A stretch of DNA of 64,000 nt. Source: Rhizobium sp. N324. GTDB lineage: Bacteria > Pseudomonadota > Alphaproteobacteria > Rhizobiales > Rhizobiaceae. Below the pieces are notes generated by a model. It made no database searches. It saw nothing but the letters and a program-made list of their open reading frames with translations, and was not told the origin of the DNA. Position numbers and translations under genes: made by a program. Numbering within the stretch: the first letter of the stretch is position 1; every line of letters starts with the position of its first letter. Shown here piece after piece: positions 35,217-45,674 of this stretch. The DNA lies in contig NZ_CP013630.1 of NCBI RefSeq assembly GCF_001664485.1, forward strand, positions 2,979,001 through 3,043,000. The letters run 5' to 3'.

Positions 35217-36089
35217 TCAGTCTGATGCTCGCCAACGAGACAGCAGGGTTCGAAGTCCGTCGACAATGACTTGGTGCTGAGGAATGGCGTCCTTATCGAA
35301 GCTCAGCCGCGCGTACATTCGCAAGTCCTTCAAGTCGACATTTCCCTCGCATCTCTGGAATGGGGCATAACATTCGATCACGATGTCCTCACTGGGACCG
35401 AATTTATACCAATAGGTCATCTGCAAGCTGCCTGTCGGAACCACGGTATGCCAAAGGCCGTGCTCCTCGACACTACCTGGGGAACGACCGTCGAGCTGCC
35501 TCGCTTCCTTCAGCCATTCAATCGATCTTCGCCCGTGCGAACGATCGTCATCGTATCCGACGACCCATAAAGCTTCCACAACCGACTCGTCAGGTCTCGG
35601 GTTTGGCCTCGCGCGCTCCTTTGGTCGGTTGGTCGCTCCGCTATAGACGATCTCTCCCTCGGGCATATCGAGGCTGGGTATCCAAAATTGCAGAGAGGCT
35701 TGTTTTCGTGGCGGGCAGTTGAAGCTCGTCGGATTCGGGCGACTAGCATAGTAGCCCCACGGGATATCATAAGGCTGCGAGGCAAGGGCGACACGGATTG
35801 GATGGCTCAGCTCGACGAGCCTACGCCTTCGCCATATCAACTCGCGTTCAGCAAGCGATCCGCTGGAAAGTCCCTTGCTGCACGCCAGATTGTAGATTTC
35901 TTCTCTGGTCTCGTTCATCGGCAGCACGAGGGCTGGAGCCCTGGTGGCCAGCAGCAACATGGGCACGAGGATGATAGCCGCGAGTATAAGAAGGATCGCC
36001 CAAAGGGCAAAGGTCAGGACGAGACGGGTAAATGCGTAGGCAGGCGTCAATAAACCATTCAAAACGCGAAAAGGTCCGCCCGAATTCAT
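35217..36089 (-). CDS. Membrane-anchored protein of unknown function
   Basis: About 290 residues. One long hydrophobic stretch near residues 18-48 (RLVLTFALWAILLILAAIIL) anchors a large soluble domain. That domain contains a possible Cys pair (NLACSKG, FNCPPRK) and a C-terminal part resembling a ligand-binding beta domain. No family recognised. ATG 36089 starts 2 bases after the SNase-like stop, and the next gene follows after 20 bases, defining a three-gene operon. Confidence 0.6.
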   Translation of the reverse strand: MNSGGPFRVLNGLLTPAYAFTRLVLTFALWAILLILAAIILVPMLLLATRAPALVLPMNETREEIYNLACSKGLSSGSLAERELIWRRRRLVELSHPIRVALASQPYDIPWGYYASRPNPTSFNCPPRKQASLQFWIPSLDMPEGEIVYSGATNRPKERARPNPRPDESVVEALWVVGYDDDRSHGRRSIEWLKEARQLDGRSPGSVEEHGLWHTVVPTGSLQMTYWYKFGPSEDIVIECYAPFQRCEGNVDLKDLRMYARLSFDKDAIPQHQVIVDGLRTLLSRWRASD

Positions 36090-36091
36090 CG

Positions 36092-36873
36092 TTATCCCCT
36101 GCACCATGGCCGAGGCGTCGGCGGACAGTTCCTTGTGCCGCAGACGAATGGTACCGCAAGGCCCTCACTGATTAGGATGCTCCCGACATCCTTTCCGTCA
36201 ACCAGCAGCGTCCCACAGGACCGGCCGTGGTTGCACTTGCTGGTGCCCTCGGTGCCAGCCGCGCACGCGCATGCGACTTTGTCAGCTGGGTGCTGCCGCG
36301 GGCGACGAGTTCTCGAAGCCGTGCCGACGCCCGCTCGCCCTGTTGGCGCTCGTATTCGCACTTGGGCGAGAACTTCTCCGGCGTGTTGAAGCCCACTAAC
36401 CTGGTCCCTGCTGCCTCGCCAACGACATGGACCGTGTCTCCGTCAGTCACCGTGAATTCCTGGTTCAGCGGGGTTCTAGCCGTCGCGGGAGCAGACTGAA
36501 ACTGGCCTTGTCCGAATTCGAATACGTGCTGGGCGATCGCAACAGCGGCGATGAACAGGAACCCAATGACCAGATTTCGGAAACGCCACTTCAACCGTCT
36601 GCCCACGCGACCAAAGCGAGGCCGGAACAATTTCATTGGCTGATGGCGAGACCTACTGCGGACGACAGGTCGAGGAGGCAATGCAATCACATTGTTCGGC
36701 CGCCCGAGAATTTCGAAAATCTTCCGCCACTGTTTATCGGAAAGGCGAGCCTGTCCGCCTGATCGTTGGAGACGCGCGTGAATGTCGGTAAGGAAGGCTC
36801 GCTGCCAAGCTGGCAAATTCTGACGGAGCAGTGCTGCTTCGATGTCGTTTCGCAGGTTTCCAGCCGGGTCCAT
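36092..36873 (-). pseudogene. Membrane-anchored thermonuclease (SNase)-like gene with a frameshift
   Basis: ATG 36873 opens a frame with an N-terminal helical domain (SDKQWRKIFEILGRPN), a membrane segment (RNLVIGFLFIAAVAIAQ) and the start of an SNase domain (VTDGDTVHVVGEAAGTRLVGFNTPE). Near 36,285 the family sequence shifts frame (QLTK to VACACAAGTE) and continues with KCNHGRSCGTLLVDGKDVG to the stop at 36092. The key SNase residues (Asp of DGDT, Arg in TRLVGF, Arg in GRSCG) are present across the two frames. It is a broken gene or a sequence error. It heads a three-gene operon. Confidence 0.75.
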
Positions 36874-36966
36874 GGCTCTGTCGCTTTGTAGGGATAGCCA
36901 CACCTAAGCAGGAAGCTCAGAAGAAATTGTAAATTAACGGTAACCGATGTTCCACTAACACGTAAA

Positions 36967-37938
36967 TCAGGTTGCGCCGGACTCCGATTTCGCCTTTTGT
37001 TCGCCAATCTGAGCTTTAGACGACGTGGCTTGAGAGGGATGATAATTGTGCCAATAATCTACAAACGCCCGCAATTTGGGTAGCGCTTGTTTTCGGTCCG
37101 GAAAATAGATGAAAAAACCAGGACTCGGGGGCATGAACGTTTCGAGGCAGGTTTCAAGGAGACCCTGGCGGATCAGCGGCTCGACAACAACCTCGATATT
37201 GTAGGCTAGACCTACTCCTGCTTGCGCTGCCGAGAGGGAAGTTGCAGGTCCATTCACTGTTAGAGGTCCCTCCACGTCCATCACGAAAGCTCGGGTTCCA
37301 TTCTCCTCGGTATGCTCTACAAAATCCCAGCGGTAGACCGCGCCTCCAGCCAGCCGAATATTGATGCAGGCATGATGCTCAAGTTCTTCCGGCCGCAGAG
37401 GCTGGCCGCGCTCTGCAAAGTAAGCAGGTGACCCCACGACAACCCTCGGAGAAGCTGGGGTGAGCCGTACGGCGACCATATCCTGTGCGATCATCTCCCC
37501 GATCCTGATGCCGGCGTCGTAGCCTTCGCCGGCGACATCGACAAAACGGTCCTCAAAGACCAGTTCAAGTTCGATGTCCGGGTAGGCGTCGGCAAATCCC
37601 TTGAGCATGGGTTCGACAAGCGTCTGTGCCACGTAAGGGACGCTCAACCGCAACAGCCCTCTGGGGTTATCACTGAGGCGCTGAGCCGCCTCATATGCAG
37701 CTTCAACGTATGCGATGCCCGCTGAAGCCTGCTCCAAAAAGAGTTGTCCCGCTTGGGTAAGGCCAACAGAACGAGTTGTGCGCGTGAACAGCGGCGCGCC
37801 CACTCGCGCTTCCAATTGCTTGATAGTCCAACTGATCGCAGCAGGTGTCACCCCGAGTTCGAGCGCAGCAGCAGTAAAGCTGCGTCGTTCAGCGACACGG
37901 GTGAAAACGACTATTCCATCCAGTAGGTCCGCTCGCAT
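36967..37938 (-). CDS. LysR-family transcriptional regulator
   Basis: A 323-residue LTTR starting at ATG 37938. The helix-turn-helix is RSFTAAALELGVTPAAISWTI, followed by LFTRTTRSVGLTQAG and the effector domain with RLSVPYVAQTLVEPML and GVGLAYNIEVVV. It is divergent from a Tat-exported alpha/beta hydrolase with a 96-base spacer that contains two copies of ATTATCAAATC (37938-37948 and about 37978-37988), a plausible regulator site. It presumably controls the hydrolase. Confidence 0.9.
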   Translation of the reverse strand: MRADLLDGIVVFTRVAERRSFTAAALELGVTPAAISWTIKQLEARVGAPLFTRTTRSVGLTQAGQLFLEQASAGIAYVEAAYEAAQRLSDNPRGLLRLSVPYVAQTLVEPMLKGFADAYPDIELELVFEDRFVDVAGEGYDAGIRIGEMIAQDMVAVRLTPASPRVVVGSPAYFAERGQPLRPEELEHHACINIRLAGGAVYRWDFVEHTEENGTRAFVMDVEGPLTVNGPATSLSAAQAGVGLAYNIEVVVEPLIRQGLLETCLETFMPPSPGFFIYFPDRKQALPKLRAFVDYWHNYHPSQATSSKAQIGEQKAKSESGAT

Positions 37939-38034
37939 TATCAAATCTACCTTATAAACTCATTTAGTTTTTTGCAGATTATCAAATCGAATTCCACCAA
38001 ATATCTTCAGAAGCTTAGTGAGGAGATGCCGCCA

Positions 38035-39039
38035 ATGCCCATTACATCGATCACACGCCGGAGCCTCGGTCTCGTTATTGGGGCGACCGCCGTTCTCTTC
38101 AGCACAGGAAAAAATACCATGGCACAGACACTGACCGAACGAAGCCAACCAGTGCCGCAGAAACTCAGCTTTGAAAGCGGTGACGGGTTCGTCGTAGCCA
38201 ATCTTTATCTTCCGGAGGGATATGATCCATCGCGCCGCTATCCAGCCGTCGCGATCGGCGGATCGCTAACCTCGGTGAAGGAGCAGATGGGGGGAAACTA
38301 TGCTGGCGAGCTTGCCCGGCGCGGCATCATTGCGCTCGCAATTGACTATCGCAATTACGGTGAGAGTAGCGGTGCGATGCGGCAGTTCGAGGACCAAGCT
38401 TCAAAGGCAGAGGACTTGTCGGCCGCCTTGCGGTACCTGAAGAAACGTAGCGACGTCGCCGGGACCGGTGTCCTCGGAATTTGCACGTCCGGCGGCACGG
38501 CACTTTACACGGCTGCGAAGGACCCCAACGTGGGCGCGTTGGCCGCTGTCGCAGGTTTTTTCTCCGACCCGGAGCTGGTGTCGAAGATGTTCGGCGGCAA
38601 AGAGGGTATCGACAGCCGGATCGCGGCAGGTCGAGAGGCGCGTAAGCGCTATGACGATGAAGGGGTAATCCAAACGGTCTTCGCCTATATGCCGAACGAC
38701 AAAACTGCGGTGAGCTCCGGCCCCAACGAATACTATATGGATCAGTCACGCGGCGGGAGCGTTCGTGCCTGGCGCAACGAGTTTGCGGTTATGGCCTGGG
38801 AGCCTTGGCTTGCGTTTGACCCTTTGGCGCAGGCTCCCCATGTTACGGCACCAGCACTCGTCGTTCACTCAGATGGTGCGGCGTTCCCTGATCAGGCTCG
38901 CAAAGTGTATGACCTTTTGGCAGGCCCGAAAGAATTACATTGGACAGAGGGAAAACACTACGACTTTTACGACCAAGCTGAGACAGTGCGTCAAGCTGCT
39001 GACCGTGTTGCGTCACACTTCCACAGCAAGCTCAGTTAA
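38035..39039 (+). CDS. Tat-exported alpha/beta hydrolase (dienelactone-hydrolase-like)
   Basis: About 334 residues from ATG 38035, preceded by a GAGGAG site. The N-terminus carries a twin-arginine signal (TRRSLGLVIGATAVLF), so the protein is probably exported folded. The hydrolase core contains YPAVAIGGSLTSVKEQMGG, ALAIDYRNYGES, a nucleophile-elbow variant GICTSGG, a late acid strand (ALVVHSDGAAFPD) and the histidine in EGKHYDFYD. The elbow has Cys-Thr-Ser rather than a plain GxSxG, as in YcjY-like hydrolases. It is divergent from a LysR regulator. Substrate unknown. Confidence 0.88.
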   Translation: MPITSITRRSLGLVIGATAVLFSTGKNTMAQTLTERSQPVPQKLSFESGDGFVVANLYLPEGYDPSRRYPAVAIGGSLTSVKEQMGGNYAGELARRGIIALAIDYRNYGESSGAMRQFEDQASKAEDLSAALRYLKKRSDVAGTGVLGICTSGGTALYTAAKDPNVGALAAVAGFFSDPELVSKMFGGKEGIDSRIAAGREARKRYDDEGVIQTVFAYMPNDKTAVSSGPNEYYMDQSRGGSVRAWRNEFAVMAWEPWLAFDPLAQAPHVTAPALVVHSDGAAFPDQARKVYDLLAGPKELHWTEGKHYDFYDQAETVRQAADRVASHFHSKLS

Positions 39040-39059
39040 GGCGACGCCGAGGAGACGGT

Positions 39060-39480
39060 TGTCCAGGTGAAGCGATGAAGGTTTGGGGTGGCAGAAGCGT
39101 TCAAGGGTGTCTTGCCGTTCCACGGCAGGAGCGCTTCAATTTGGCTCTGCTTGTGTCCGTTGATGATGGCGGTGAGCGTATTGGTCAGGTAAGCCTGCGG
39201 ATCAACAGCCGCGCAGTTCGGCCTCGATCCGATACAGGTCTCCGATCCGTTTGATGCCGTACTCGGCAATAGGTGCTGTTCCGTTACGGGTGATCTCCAC
39301 CAGCTTGCGGCGAGCGTGTGCCCAACAATAGGCAAGCCGAATGTCCGGGCCAATCCGATCTGGTGCATCAGCCTGTTGTATCCGGCATAGCCCCTTGACC
39401 TTGTCGGGCCATTGGCCGATGAGCCTCACGTCCGCTCCGCTGCGTCGTGAGAACCTCCAATGTAGTATCCATGGAGAAAC
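39060..39480 (-). pseudogene. IS66-family transposase remnant
   Basis: Two broken frames on the minus strand match the end of IS66 TnpC: RLAYCWAHARRKLVEITRNG with GDLYRIEAELRG, then AYLTNTLTAIINGHKQSQIE and LLPWN. They are separated by a frame break and lack the N-terminal and catalytic regions. No terminal repeats are evident. It is a decayed insertion between the hydrolase and the imuC gene. Confidence 0.8.
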
Positions 39481-39559
39481 TCGTTGTCGCTCGTCCATGG
39501 AAACTCGATCACAGATCAGGCGACAGCGGGCAATGTGGGAACAGAACACCGGTTACGTT

Positions 39560-42500
39560 CTAATGAAAATTCCGGCTTTTCACCTTCAGCTGATCGATGT
39601 GGAGGTCAGGAATGAAGATATCCCGCGACTTCATTCCTTGCCCCGCCGGCTCCCGCGAATCCGGCCTGCCTGGGGTGCCATGGCCGAATTCGTCACCCCT
39701 TCCCGTCGGCAATCGGAATTCCAGATCGCGATCGGCAAGACCCGTTAGGCTTCCCGACAGATCAAACAGCTGCTGGGCAACCAGGTGAACGACATCGCCT
39801 TCGCGTTGGATGCGGCCGTTGATCGCCATCATGGAAGCCCCGAGTGCAATACGCCTCGACCGCTCGAACAGCTTCGGCCAGATGACTACGTTGGCGACGC
39901 CGGTCTCGTCCTCAATCGTCATGAAGATCACGCCCTTCGCGGAGCCGGGCCGTTGGCGAACCAGCACCAGTCCGGCTGCCATGCGCCATCGGCCATCGCG
40001 AGCCGACATTGCCTCCGCACAGGTAACGACACGACGCTCGACCAATTTCCTGCGCAGGAAGCTGACAGGATGCTCCCGCAAGGTCAGCCCGGTATGCCCA
40101 TAGTCGAGGACGACATTGTGCCCTAGCGTCATCTGCCGAAGTTCGACCGCCGGCTCCTGCTGCTCGGTAATCGTTCTCGCCTCGCGTTCGGCCGCGGCCG
40201 CAAAGAGAGGCAGCGGCTCGTCACGGAGCGCCTTGATCGCCCAAAGCGCATCACGACGTTCCAGCCCGAGAGATGGCAGGAAGGCATCCGCTTCGGCAAG
40301 CTTCACCAGCGACGCGGCCGGCACACCGGACCGTCGCCACATATCGTCGACGTTGTCGAAGGGCTGATCGGCACGGGCGGCAACAATGCGGGCGGCATCC
40401 GCGGTGGCGAGGCCCCGCACCATTCGCATGCCAAGGCGGACGGCATGTCGATCCGAGCCGTCGATGGTCTCGAGCGTGCAGTCCCATCGTGACTGGTTGA
40501 TGCAGACCGGCCGAACCTCGACACCGTGCTCCCGCCCATCCCGAACGATTTGGGCCGGCGCATAGAAGCCCATCGGCTGGGAGTTCAAAAGCGCCGCGCA
40601 GAAGACGTCAGGAAAGTGGCATTTGATATAGCTCGACGCATAGGCGATCAACGCAAAGCTTGCCGCGTGGCTCTCGGGAAAGCCGTAGCTACCGAAGCCT
40701 TCCAGCTGGCCGAATGTCCGTTTCGCAAATTCTGGCGAATAACCGTTGCGGATCATGCCGGAGACGAGCTTGTCCTCGAATTTGCTGACGCCCCCGGTGA
40801 ACTTGAAGGTCGCCATTGCCCGACGCAACTGGTCCGCCTCCCCGCCTGAGAACCCGGCGCAGACCATCGCCACTTTCATCGCCGATTCCTGGAATAGCGG
40901 CACGCCCAGCGTCTTGTGGAGGACCGCCTCCAGCTCGGGCGTCGGGTATTCGACCTTCTCCTTGCCTTCCCGGCGGCGAAGGTAGGGATGCACCATGTCA
41001 CCCTGGATTGGTCCCGGCCGCACGATGGCCACCTGGATGACGAGATCGTAAAAGGTCCTTGGTTTCATGCGGGGCAGCATGCTCATCTGCGCCCGACTCT
41101 CGATCTGGAACGTGCCCAGCGTGTCGGCCTTGCGGATCATGGCGTAGGTGGCCTGGTCCTCCTGAGGAATGGTCGCGAGATCGAGATTGATCCCCTTCTC
41201 CTCGCGTAGGAACGCAAAGCTCTTGGCCATGCAGGTGAGCATGCCGAGCGCCAACACGTCGACCTTCATGAATTTCAGCGCTTCGACGTCGTCCTTGTCC
41301 CATTCGATCACCTGACGATCCACCATGGATGCGGGTTCGATCGGAACCAGGTCGTCCAGACGATCATGCGTCAGGACGAAACCGCCGGGATGCTGCCCGA
41401 GATGGCGAGGCGCTCCCATCAGCTGCTGGGCAAGCTGAAGCGTCAGAGCGAGCCGCCGGTCTTCCGGATTGAGGTTGAGGTCTCTGACCTGCTTCTCGTC
41501 AACCGCTTCCGACCAGGCCCAACCGCCCGACGACAGTGCCTTGATCAGGTCCTCCGGCAGGCCGAGCGCCTTGCCGACATCCCGGATCGCACCCTTTGTC
41601 CGGTATCGGGTGACCGTCGCGCAGAGCGCCGCCTTGTGATGCCCATAGGTCTTGTAAATCCACTGGATGACCTCCTCGCGGCGCTCGTGCTCGAAATCCA
41701 CATCGATGTCGGGTGGTTCGTCGCGTTCCTGCGAAACGAAGCGCTCGAACAGGAGGTCGTTGGTATCCGGATCGATGGAGGTGATGCCGAGCACGAAACA
41801 GACGGCCGAGTTAGCGGCAGAACCACGCCCCTGACAGAGGATGTCCTGAGATCGAGCGAACCGGACGATGGAGAAAACCGTCAAAAAATAGGGGGCATAG
41901 CGCATGGTTTCGATCAGCGCGAGTTCATGGCGGATGATCTTTTCCACGTGGGAAGGCAGCCCTTCTGGATAGCGGTTGGGCACGCATTCCCAGACATAAT
42001 GCTCCAGCGACTGCTGGGCAGTCATTTCTGGGACGATGGCTTCCTCCGGATACTGGTAGGTCAACTCTTCCATGCTGAAGCGACAGCGCTCGACGATCTC
42101 CATCGTCCGGGCGAGCGCTTCCGGATAGCGACCGAACAGACGCTCCATCTCTCCCGGCGGCTTGAGGAACCTGTCGGCGTGCCGCTCACGCTCGAAGCCC
42201 ACGTCGTCGATTGTGCTTCCCGTGCGGATACAGGTCACCACGTCCTGGAGCTGACGGCGGTTGGGCTCGTGAAACAGGACGTCATTAGTGACGACGGTCT
42301 TCACCCGGTATCGAGCTGCCATGTTCGAGATTTCGTGTAGCCGCATCTGGTCGTTCGGTCGCCGGCGCAGGCAGAGCGAAACATAGGCGCGGTCGCCGAA
42401 AACCTCAGCCATCTTTCGAAGCTGGATCGCGCAGGTCTCGTCGGGCAGGTCGGGCACGAGGACGCCGATAAGGCCGTCGGAATAGATGGCGACGTCGTCG

Positions 42501-42823
42501 AGAGTGAGGATGCAGTTGGCTTTGCCGCCTCTGCCTTTGCCGAGCGTCAGCAGCCGGGTTAGCCTCGAATAGGCGGCCCGGTCCGTAGGGTAGACCAGGA
42601 TCGACATGCCGTCCGCCAAATCGAGCCGGCAGCCGACGACCAGCCGTAGGCCTGTGGCACGAGACGCCTCGAGCGCCCGCACGGTGCCAGCGAGCGAATT
42701 GCGGTCGACTATGCCAAGCGCCTCGATTCCCAGTTCCTTTGCCGTCGCAAACAGCTCTTCCGCCGAGGATGCACCTCTGAGGAAGCTGAAATGGGTCGTG
42801 ACATGGAGTTCGGCGTATCTCAT
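39560..42823 (-). CDS. imuC: Error-prone DNA polymerase ImuC (DnaE2)
   Basis: A 1,087-residue C-family polymerase. ATG 42823 gives the standard start [17 protein letters not shown], a PHP domain. The palm aspartates lie in [16 protein letters not shown], and later landmarks are [31 protein letters not shown] and a C-terminal OB domain. It performs translesion synthesis with ImuA and ImuB as part of the SOS mutasome. Its start overlaps the imuB stop by 4 bases. The operon lies under a clear SOS box at 45,060. The C-terminal tail (to ...KVKSRNFH) is slightly extended. Confidence 0.96.
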   Translation of the reverse strand: MRYAELHVTTHFSFLRGASSAEELFATAKELGIEALGIVDRNSLAGTVRALEASRATGLRLVVGCRLDLADGMSILVYPTDRAAYSRLTRLLTLGKGRGGKANCILTLDDVAIYSDGLIGVLVPDLPDETCAIQLRKMAEVFGDRAYVSLCLRRRPNDQMRLHEISNMAARYRVKTVVTNDVLFHEPNRRQLQDVVTCIRTGSTIDDVGFERERHADRFLKPPGEMERLFGRYPEALARTMEIVERCRFSMEELTYQYPEEAIVPEMTAQQSLEHYVWECVPNRYPEGLPSHVEKIIRHELALIETMRYAPYFLTVFSIVRFARSQDILCQGRGSAANSAVCFVLGITSIDPDTNDLLFERFVSQERDEPPDIDVDFEHERREEVIQWIYKTYGHHKAALCATVTRYRTKGAIRDVGKALGLPEDLIKALSSGGWAWSEAVDEKQVRDLNLNPEDRRLALTLQLAQQLMGAPRHLGQHPGGFVLTHDRLDDLVPIEPASMVDRQVIEWDKDDVEALKFMKVDVLALGMLTCMAKSFAFLREEKGINLDLATIPQEDQATYAMIRKADTLGTFQIESRAQMSMLPRMKPRTFYDLVIQVAIVRPGPIQGDMVHPYLRRREGKEKVEYPTPELEAVLHKTLGVPLFQESAMKVAMVCAGFSGGEADQLRRAMATFKFTGGVSKFEDKLVSGMIRNGYSPEFAKRTFGQLEGFGSYGFPESHAASFALIAYASSYIKCHFPDVFCAALLNSQPMGFYAPAQIVRDGREHGVEVRPVCINQSRWDCTLETIDGSDRHAVRLGMRMVRGLATADAARIVAARADQPFDNVDDMWRRSGVPAASLVKLAEADAFLPSLGLERRDALWAIKALRDEPLPLFAAAAEREARTITEQQEPAVELRQMTLGHNVVLDYGHTGLTLREHPVSFLRRKLVERRVVTCAEAMSARDGRWRMAAGLVLVRQRPGSAKGVIFMTIEDETGVANVVIWPKLFERSRRIALGASMMAINGRIQREGDVVHLVAQQLFDLSGSLTGLADRDLEFRLPTGRGDEFGHGTPGRPDSREPAGQGMKSRDIFIPDLHIDQLKVKSRNFH

Positions 42824-44334
42824 GCGAAGATTCCATGGATGAACCAGCGATGCGAGCCGGTATCGAGATCGACGCCGTCGCCGGAGCGGTAAATCCAGTA
42901 GCGCTCGCCGCTCTCGTCCTCGACTGTGAAATAGTCGCGGACGGCAGCCCATTCCGACGTTCGTTGCCACCACTCTCCGAAGATGCGCTCCGGTCCGTCC
43001 GCCCGCTTCACACGCCGCCGTTTGCCGCGCCACGTAAACCAGACGGGCGGATGATCAGGTAGCAGAGCCATGACTTCGATTAGTTCAGGACGGTCCATCA
43101 GGCGGACCGGACGTGGCCAGGTCATCGGCCAGTTTTGTCCAATTTCGGCGGCCACGGGCGATACGCGTTGGATCGATCGCTCCGGGACATCGCTGGCGAC
43201 CGGTGCCACGCGATAGATGCGATAGGTTCCTCGGTTGCCCAGGACATCGACGAAAGCACCGACATCGACCGCGGCATCTTCTACCAGGCTGGAAGCGATT
43301 TGCTTGTCCTCGAGTGGCTCGACCATGGTTGCGGCGAGACTGAGTTTCTCGATGCCGAACCCGGGATCGATCTTCTCGATGCGATCACGCAGCAGCTTGG
43401 TCAGCCAGCCAACGTCGCGCACGGGCTTTGCTGTCCCTGCCCGTAGTGCCTGGATCGTATTGTCGACGCGGTGGACGATCAGGTCGGCGCGGCGGACACC
43501 CAGTCCTTTTGCCTGGAGTTCCAGACAGAGCTTCGTCACGAGCCGCGCGATGTATTTTCCGATGGTCTCTGCTGCGCCAATCGGCTCGGCGAAAGCACGG
43601 TGGACTTCGATGATCTCGGGACCACGGATCGGATCAATCGGCTCGGCAATACGGCCCATCATCTGGTCGACACGACGGCCGATCTCAGGACCAAAGCGAA
43701 GGGCCAACGGCGCACGCGGTGTCGCGGCCAGCTCGCCAACGGTTTGGAAGCCGAGAGTGCGCAGACTGATCACGGTCTCGGAACTGAGCCGCAGCGACGA
43801 GAGCGGAAGCCGCGCAACTGCGTCAGCAGTCCTCCCTGCGGAAATGACCTTGGTCTCGGCCATCATGGACCGCGCCAAACCGTATGCAGCTCCCCAGGTA
43901 TCGGCGACGACCGCACGAGCCGGCAGACCCCGTGCACGAAACCGGTTCACGAGACCGGACAGCATCAGCTCCTCGCCGCCCTGGAGATGATCGGCTCCTT
44001 CAGTGTCCATCACGATGCCATCCGGCGGATCGGCTGCCACGACCGGCGAATATTGAGACAGCGCCCAGAGCGTCAGCCGTTCGAGCGCCGCACGATCTGC
44101 GGCGGGATCGGCATGGACCATATGAAGACCATGGACCAATGCCTGGGCCTTCGCAGCGGCCATGCCAACGTGCAAGCCATGCCTGCCGGCGTTTGCGTCG
44201 ACAGCGGATAGCCATCGTTTCGAGCCGCTCCTGGCGACAACGACCAGCGGACCGTCACCCGGGATGGACGGATCGGCGCGTCTGATCCGATCTGTCGCCA
44301 GCGTCGGAAAGAAGACTGATACGACCCTTGGCAT
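42820..44334 (-). CDS. imuB: ImuB, Y-family-like mutasome hub protein
   Basis: A 504-residue protein related to Y-family polymerases but without the catalytic acidic residues; it begins [19 protein letters not shown]. The little-finger-like region and the C-terminal segment ([20 protein letters not shown] ... [14 protein letters not shown]) are typical. ImuB links ImuC to the beta clamp and ImuA. ATG 44334 lies inside the end of imuA (80-base overlap), and its stop overlaps the imuC start by 4 bases, so the three genes are tightly coupled. Confidence 0.95.
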   Translation of the reverse strand: MPRVVSVFFPTLATDRIRRADPSIPGDGPLVVVARSGSKRWLSAVDANAGRHGLHVGMAAAKAQALVHGLHMVHADPAADRAALERLTLWALSQYSPVVAADPPDGIVMDTEGADHLQGGEELMLSGLVNRFRARGLPARAVVADTWGAAYGLARSMMAETKVISAGRTADAVARLPLSSLRLSSETVISLRTLGFQTVGELAATPRAPLALRFGPEIGRRVDQMMGRIAEPIDPIRGPEIIEVHRAFAEPIGAAETIGKYIARLVTKLCLELQAKGLGVRRADLIVHRVDNTIQALRAGTAKPVRDVGWLTKLLRDRIEKIDPGFGIEKLSLAATMVEPLEDKQIASSLVEDAAVDVGAFVDVLGNRGTYRIYRVAPVASDVPERSIQRVSPVAAEIGQNWPMTWPRPVRLMDRPELIEVMALLPDHPPVWFTWRGKRRRVKRADGPERIFGEWWQRTSEWAAVRDYFTVEDESGERYWIYRSGDGVDLDTGSHRWFIHGIFA

Positions 44335-45010
44335 CGCATGCACCTATTTCGAAATCTGCGCTTTCACCTGCCTTGACCCTGATCAGCTCGGCCAACCATC
44401 GGGCTCGCCCAACGCCCGGAACTGGAAGTGGCTCGGAGGGCAGAACCGATATCCTCCATCGCGTTGCCGCTGCCGTCGGATGTCCGAAATCCCCCGCCTC
44501 GGTCTGCCGTCGCCATCGTCGGATGATCAGACCGATAGTGCCGGAACCCTCCGCCGCCAGCTGGAGACGGCGCGAAATCACCATCGGCAAACGCACAGTT
44601 TCGGCGACGACCGCGCCTAGTCCCCGGAACCGCAAGGCCTCTTCGAAGGCTTCAAGGACATATTCCTCTTTGATCGCTTCGACATAGATGACGCGATCAG
44701 GGTGGAGACCGACCTGGGCCAATGCGGGAGCGAACAGGTCCGGCCGAGCCAGGCACCAGACGACCATGCCCTTCGTCCGGGCCGCGATCCCAGCAACAAA
44801 GAGCGCGGCCGCGGCCCCGTCAACGGCCCCTGCTCCGCCTCCGGCGAACTCATGGACAGCGCCATGGGCCAACCCGCCGCCCGGAAGGCGTTCGTCGATG
44901 TCGGCCACACCGAATGGAATGACCGACTTGGATCGCGCGACCGCCCCTTCGAGGTGCTGAATACGACCTCGAAGGTCGGAGATAATTGGGTTCGCGGCGA
45001 TCTGCGCCAT
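44255..45010 (-). CDS. imuA: ImuA, RecA-like mutasome protein
   Basis: A 251-residue protein of the ImuA/SulA-like family, related to RecA but lacking a complete Walker A. Visible motifs are PFGVADIDERLPGGGLAHGAVHEF and a late RRRLQLAAEGSGTIGLIIRRW-like segment. It is the first gene of the imuABC operon. An SOS box lies 50 bases upstream of ATG 45010. The 3' end overlaps imuB by about 80 bases, a common feature of this operon. Confidence 0.93.
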   Translation of the reverse strand: MAQIAANPIISDLRGRIQHLEGAVARSKSVIPFGVADIDERLPGGGLAHGAVHEFAGGGAGAVDGAAAALFVAGIAARTKGMVVWCLARPDLFAPALAQVGLHPDRVIYVEAIKEEYVLEAFEEALRFRGLGAVVAETVRLPMVISRRLQLAAEGSGTIGLIIRRWRRQTEAGDFGHPTAAATRWRISVLPSEPLPVPGVGRARWLAELIRVKAGESADFEIGACDAKGRISLLSDAGDRSDQTRRSVHPG

Positions 45011-45059
45011 TCGGAGCCTTTACCAAAATCGGGTTTCCATCTCGTTCAAAAGCGAGTAC

Positions 45060-45074
45060 GTTCTCTATTTGTTC
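45060..45074. promoter_or_regulatory. Alphaproteobacterial LexA (SOS) box
   Basis: GTTC-TCTATTT-GTTC is an exact match to the alphaproteobacterial LexA site GTTC-N7-GTTC, placed 50 bases upstream of imuA. A further GTTC precedes it at 45043-45046. It predicts DNA-damage induction of imuABC. Confidence 0.85.
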
Positions 45075-45298
45075 CCTATCGGAATGTGAGTCAATGTGCA
45101 TATGCGGGCGAGCAGCTTTCGAACTGCAACCCAGCGGCATGATCGGAAGCCGAAGATCGAATGGATTCAAACGAGTATGGATGAACTGTCCACAGGCGCT
45201 AAAATGTCATCGATAAGAAAAAATTCCTGTCCAAAACTCCCGGCGCTACTCGTTCCTGACGTCTTGTCGATACGGTGCAAAGCACAGGAGAAAAGTAG

Positions 45299-45655
45299 AT
45301 GACGGAGAACGTGATCTCATTTGACGAGAGCCAGCAGAGATTGGAGGGCACGCCCTTCGGCGTCACTGCCGACGAACTGCGCATAACCGCCATTGCGGCC
45401 AAAATCGAATTCGCGAGAAGCGAACTGCAGACGGTCCAAGCCTATATTGACGTCGTCTACGCGGGAAGGGTCGCTGTGACGGCGGATGACGGCAGCGAGC
45501 TACCTGTCGACACGCTTGCGCATCTCGGCAGCATCCTTTCTAACTACGAGCAGTCGTTGTTCGATCAGATCGCGAAGCTTGAATATGAGCAGGAGATGCT
45601 GCTCTTCCCGCCAGACGAAGACGAGGACTCGCCGGATGGCGACCGCCTTTCGTAA
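45299..45655 (+). CDS. Small acidic protein of unknown function
   Basis: A 118-residue protein, helical in the centre (ITAIAAKIEFARSELQTVQA; LFDQIAKLEYEQEML) and acidic at the end (PPDEDEDSPDGDRLS). ATG 45299 has an AGGAG site about 10 bases upstream. It lies between imuA and dinB, with dinB starting 19 bases after its stop, so the two are probably co-transcribed. No family recognised. Confidence 0.65.
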   Translation: MTENVISFDESQQRLEGTPFGVTADELRITAIAAKIEFARSELQTVQAYIDVVYAGRVAVTADDGSELPVDTLAHLGSILSNYEQSLFDQIAKLEYEQEMLLFPPDEDEDSPDGDRLS

Positions 45656-45674
45656 GCAAATCGCCCCAACAACC

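Noticed and set aside
39202-39549. An intact small IS66 gene.
   Set aside because: Frame breaks and missing regions show a remnant, not a functional transposase or accessory gene.
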